Assembly (NCBI GenBank): GCA_008501835.1
Contig: QQUB01000500.1
Location: 1 to 5,904 of the forward strand
DNA: 5,904 nt
Reading direction: 5' to 3'
From: Bacteroidota bacterium
GTDB taxonomy: Bacteria; Bacteroidota; Bacteroidia; Chitinophagales; Saprospiraceae
Made by a program: the position numbers and the translations under genes. The notes below the pieces were generated by a model. It worked only from the letters and a program-made list of their open reading frames with translations, had not been told where the DNA came from and ran no database searches. This document shows positions 5,650 through 5,904 of the stretch, piece by piece (positions within the stretch are counted from its first letter, which is position 1; every line of letters begins with the position of its first letter).

Positions 5650-5678
5650 AACTAAACTTAAAATTAAAGCTACACAGC

Positions 5679-5904
5679 ATGATCCGATTTAATTCAAAGG
5701 TTCTCCTAGTCGCGCTCGGCTTTCTTTTTCTCATACCAACAGCACAATCCAGACACATCATTGGTGGGGTAATCACCAATGAATGTCTGGGTAATGATGA
5801 TTACAGGTTTACCCTGAAAGTCTACAGGGATTGTAATTGTCAGAACTGTGCGTATTTTGACCAGGAAGCTGCCATTGGGATCTATCGGTGTGGAACAGAT
5901 GTCG
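5679..5904 (+). CDS. Start of a secreted surface protein, gliding-motility/T9SS type B-like (3' end outside window)
   Basis: ATG at 5679 opens a frame that runs to the window edge (75 full codons). Residues 1-24 are a standard signal peptide: basic N terminus (MIRFNSK), hydrophobic core (VLLVALGFLFLIP), and likely cleavage after TAQS. The mature part begins RHIIGGVITNECLGNDDYRFTLKVYRDC and continues to YFDQEAAIGIYRCGTD. This matches the conserved opening (HxxGGxIxYxCLG...yxxxLxxYRDC...fDxxAxIgIy) of very large Bacteroidota proteins that usually carry repeated Ig/PKD-like domains and a C-terminal gliding-motility-associated sorting domain. The sorting domain itself is beyond the window, so secretion by T9SS is inferred. 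Five cysteines occur in the first 75 residues (36, 52, 54, 57, 71), with CNCQNC at 52-57. The start is supported by the good signal peptide. Confidence 0.8.
   Translation, partial: MIRFNSKVLLVALGFLFLIPTAQSRHIIGGVITNECLGNDDYRFTLKVYRDCNCQNCAYFDQEAAIGIYRCGTDV

Larger units (their letters stand above)
5340..5678. other. 339-bp intergenic region with several repeats
   Basis: No credible gene is seen on either strand. The first ~150 bp are a mosaic of decayed direct and inverted repeats (described separately). The middle (about 5493-5600) is AT-rich and holds one small hairpin. The last ~75 bp before the next start codon carry two exact 10-bp direct repeats and a 12-bp palindrome, and probably the promoter of that gene, though no good -33/-7 pair was found. 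Confidence 0.6.

Overview
The window looks like chromosomal DNA from a member of the Bacteroidota, probably near the Saprospiria. This is inferred from gene content and not proven. The supports are a C-terminal type IX secretion system (T9SS) sorting domain on the first gene, a CotH-like protein of the form common in marine Bacteroidota, and a last gene that starts like the large gliding-motility/T9SS surface proteins of that group. Intergenic DNA is very AT-rich, no clear Shine-Dalgarno sequences are visible, and the only recognisable promoter-like element has the Bacteroidota -7 form (TAnnTTTG). There are no rRNAs, tRNAs, CRISPR arrays, transposases or phage genes.

Layout: (1) 1-1118, plus strand: the 3' part of a secreted CotH-kinase-family protein with a type A sorting domain, followed by a convincing rho-independent terminator at 1132-1171. 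(2) 1172-1496: gene-free AT-rich spacer between convergent genes. (3) 1497-3389, minus strand: a compact three-gene operon transcribed folE - glutathione peroxidase - SOUL heme-binding-family protein, with gaps of 9 and 3 bp. (4) 3390-3713: a very AT-rich divergent region with a probable folE promoter and two palindromes. (5) 3714-3848, plus: a 44-residue single-pass membrane protein of unknown role, short enough to be missed by ordinary gene calling. (6) 3903-5339, plus: gatA, with a GTG start and all expected catalytic residues. (7) 5340-5678: 339 bp without a gene, holding decayed direct and inverted repeats after gatA and a pair of exact 10-bp repeats 21 bp apart before the next gene. (8) 5679-5904, plus: the beginning of a secreted surface protein with a signal peptide and an unusual cluster of cysteines, cut by the window edge.

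How the parts relate: the operon combines a cytoplasmic pterin-making enzyme (FolE) with two proteins that carry N-terminal hydrophobic segments, a Cys-type glutathione peroxidase and a SOUL protein. A shared redox or envelope-protection role is plausible but unproven. GatA is housekeeping, for Gln-tRNA and/or Asn-tRNA amidation. The two flanking genes are envelope or secreted proteins. I do not see a clearly new system. The items most worth following are the small membrane protein, the operon combination, the repeat mosaic after gatA and the helically phased repeats before the last gene.
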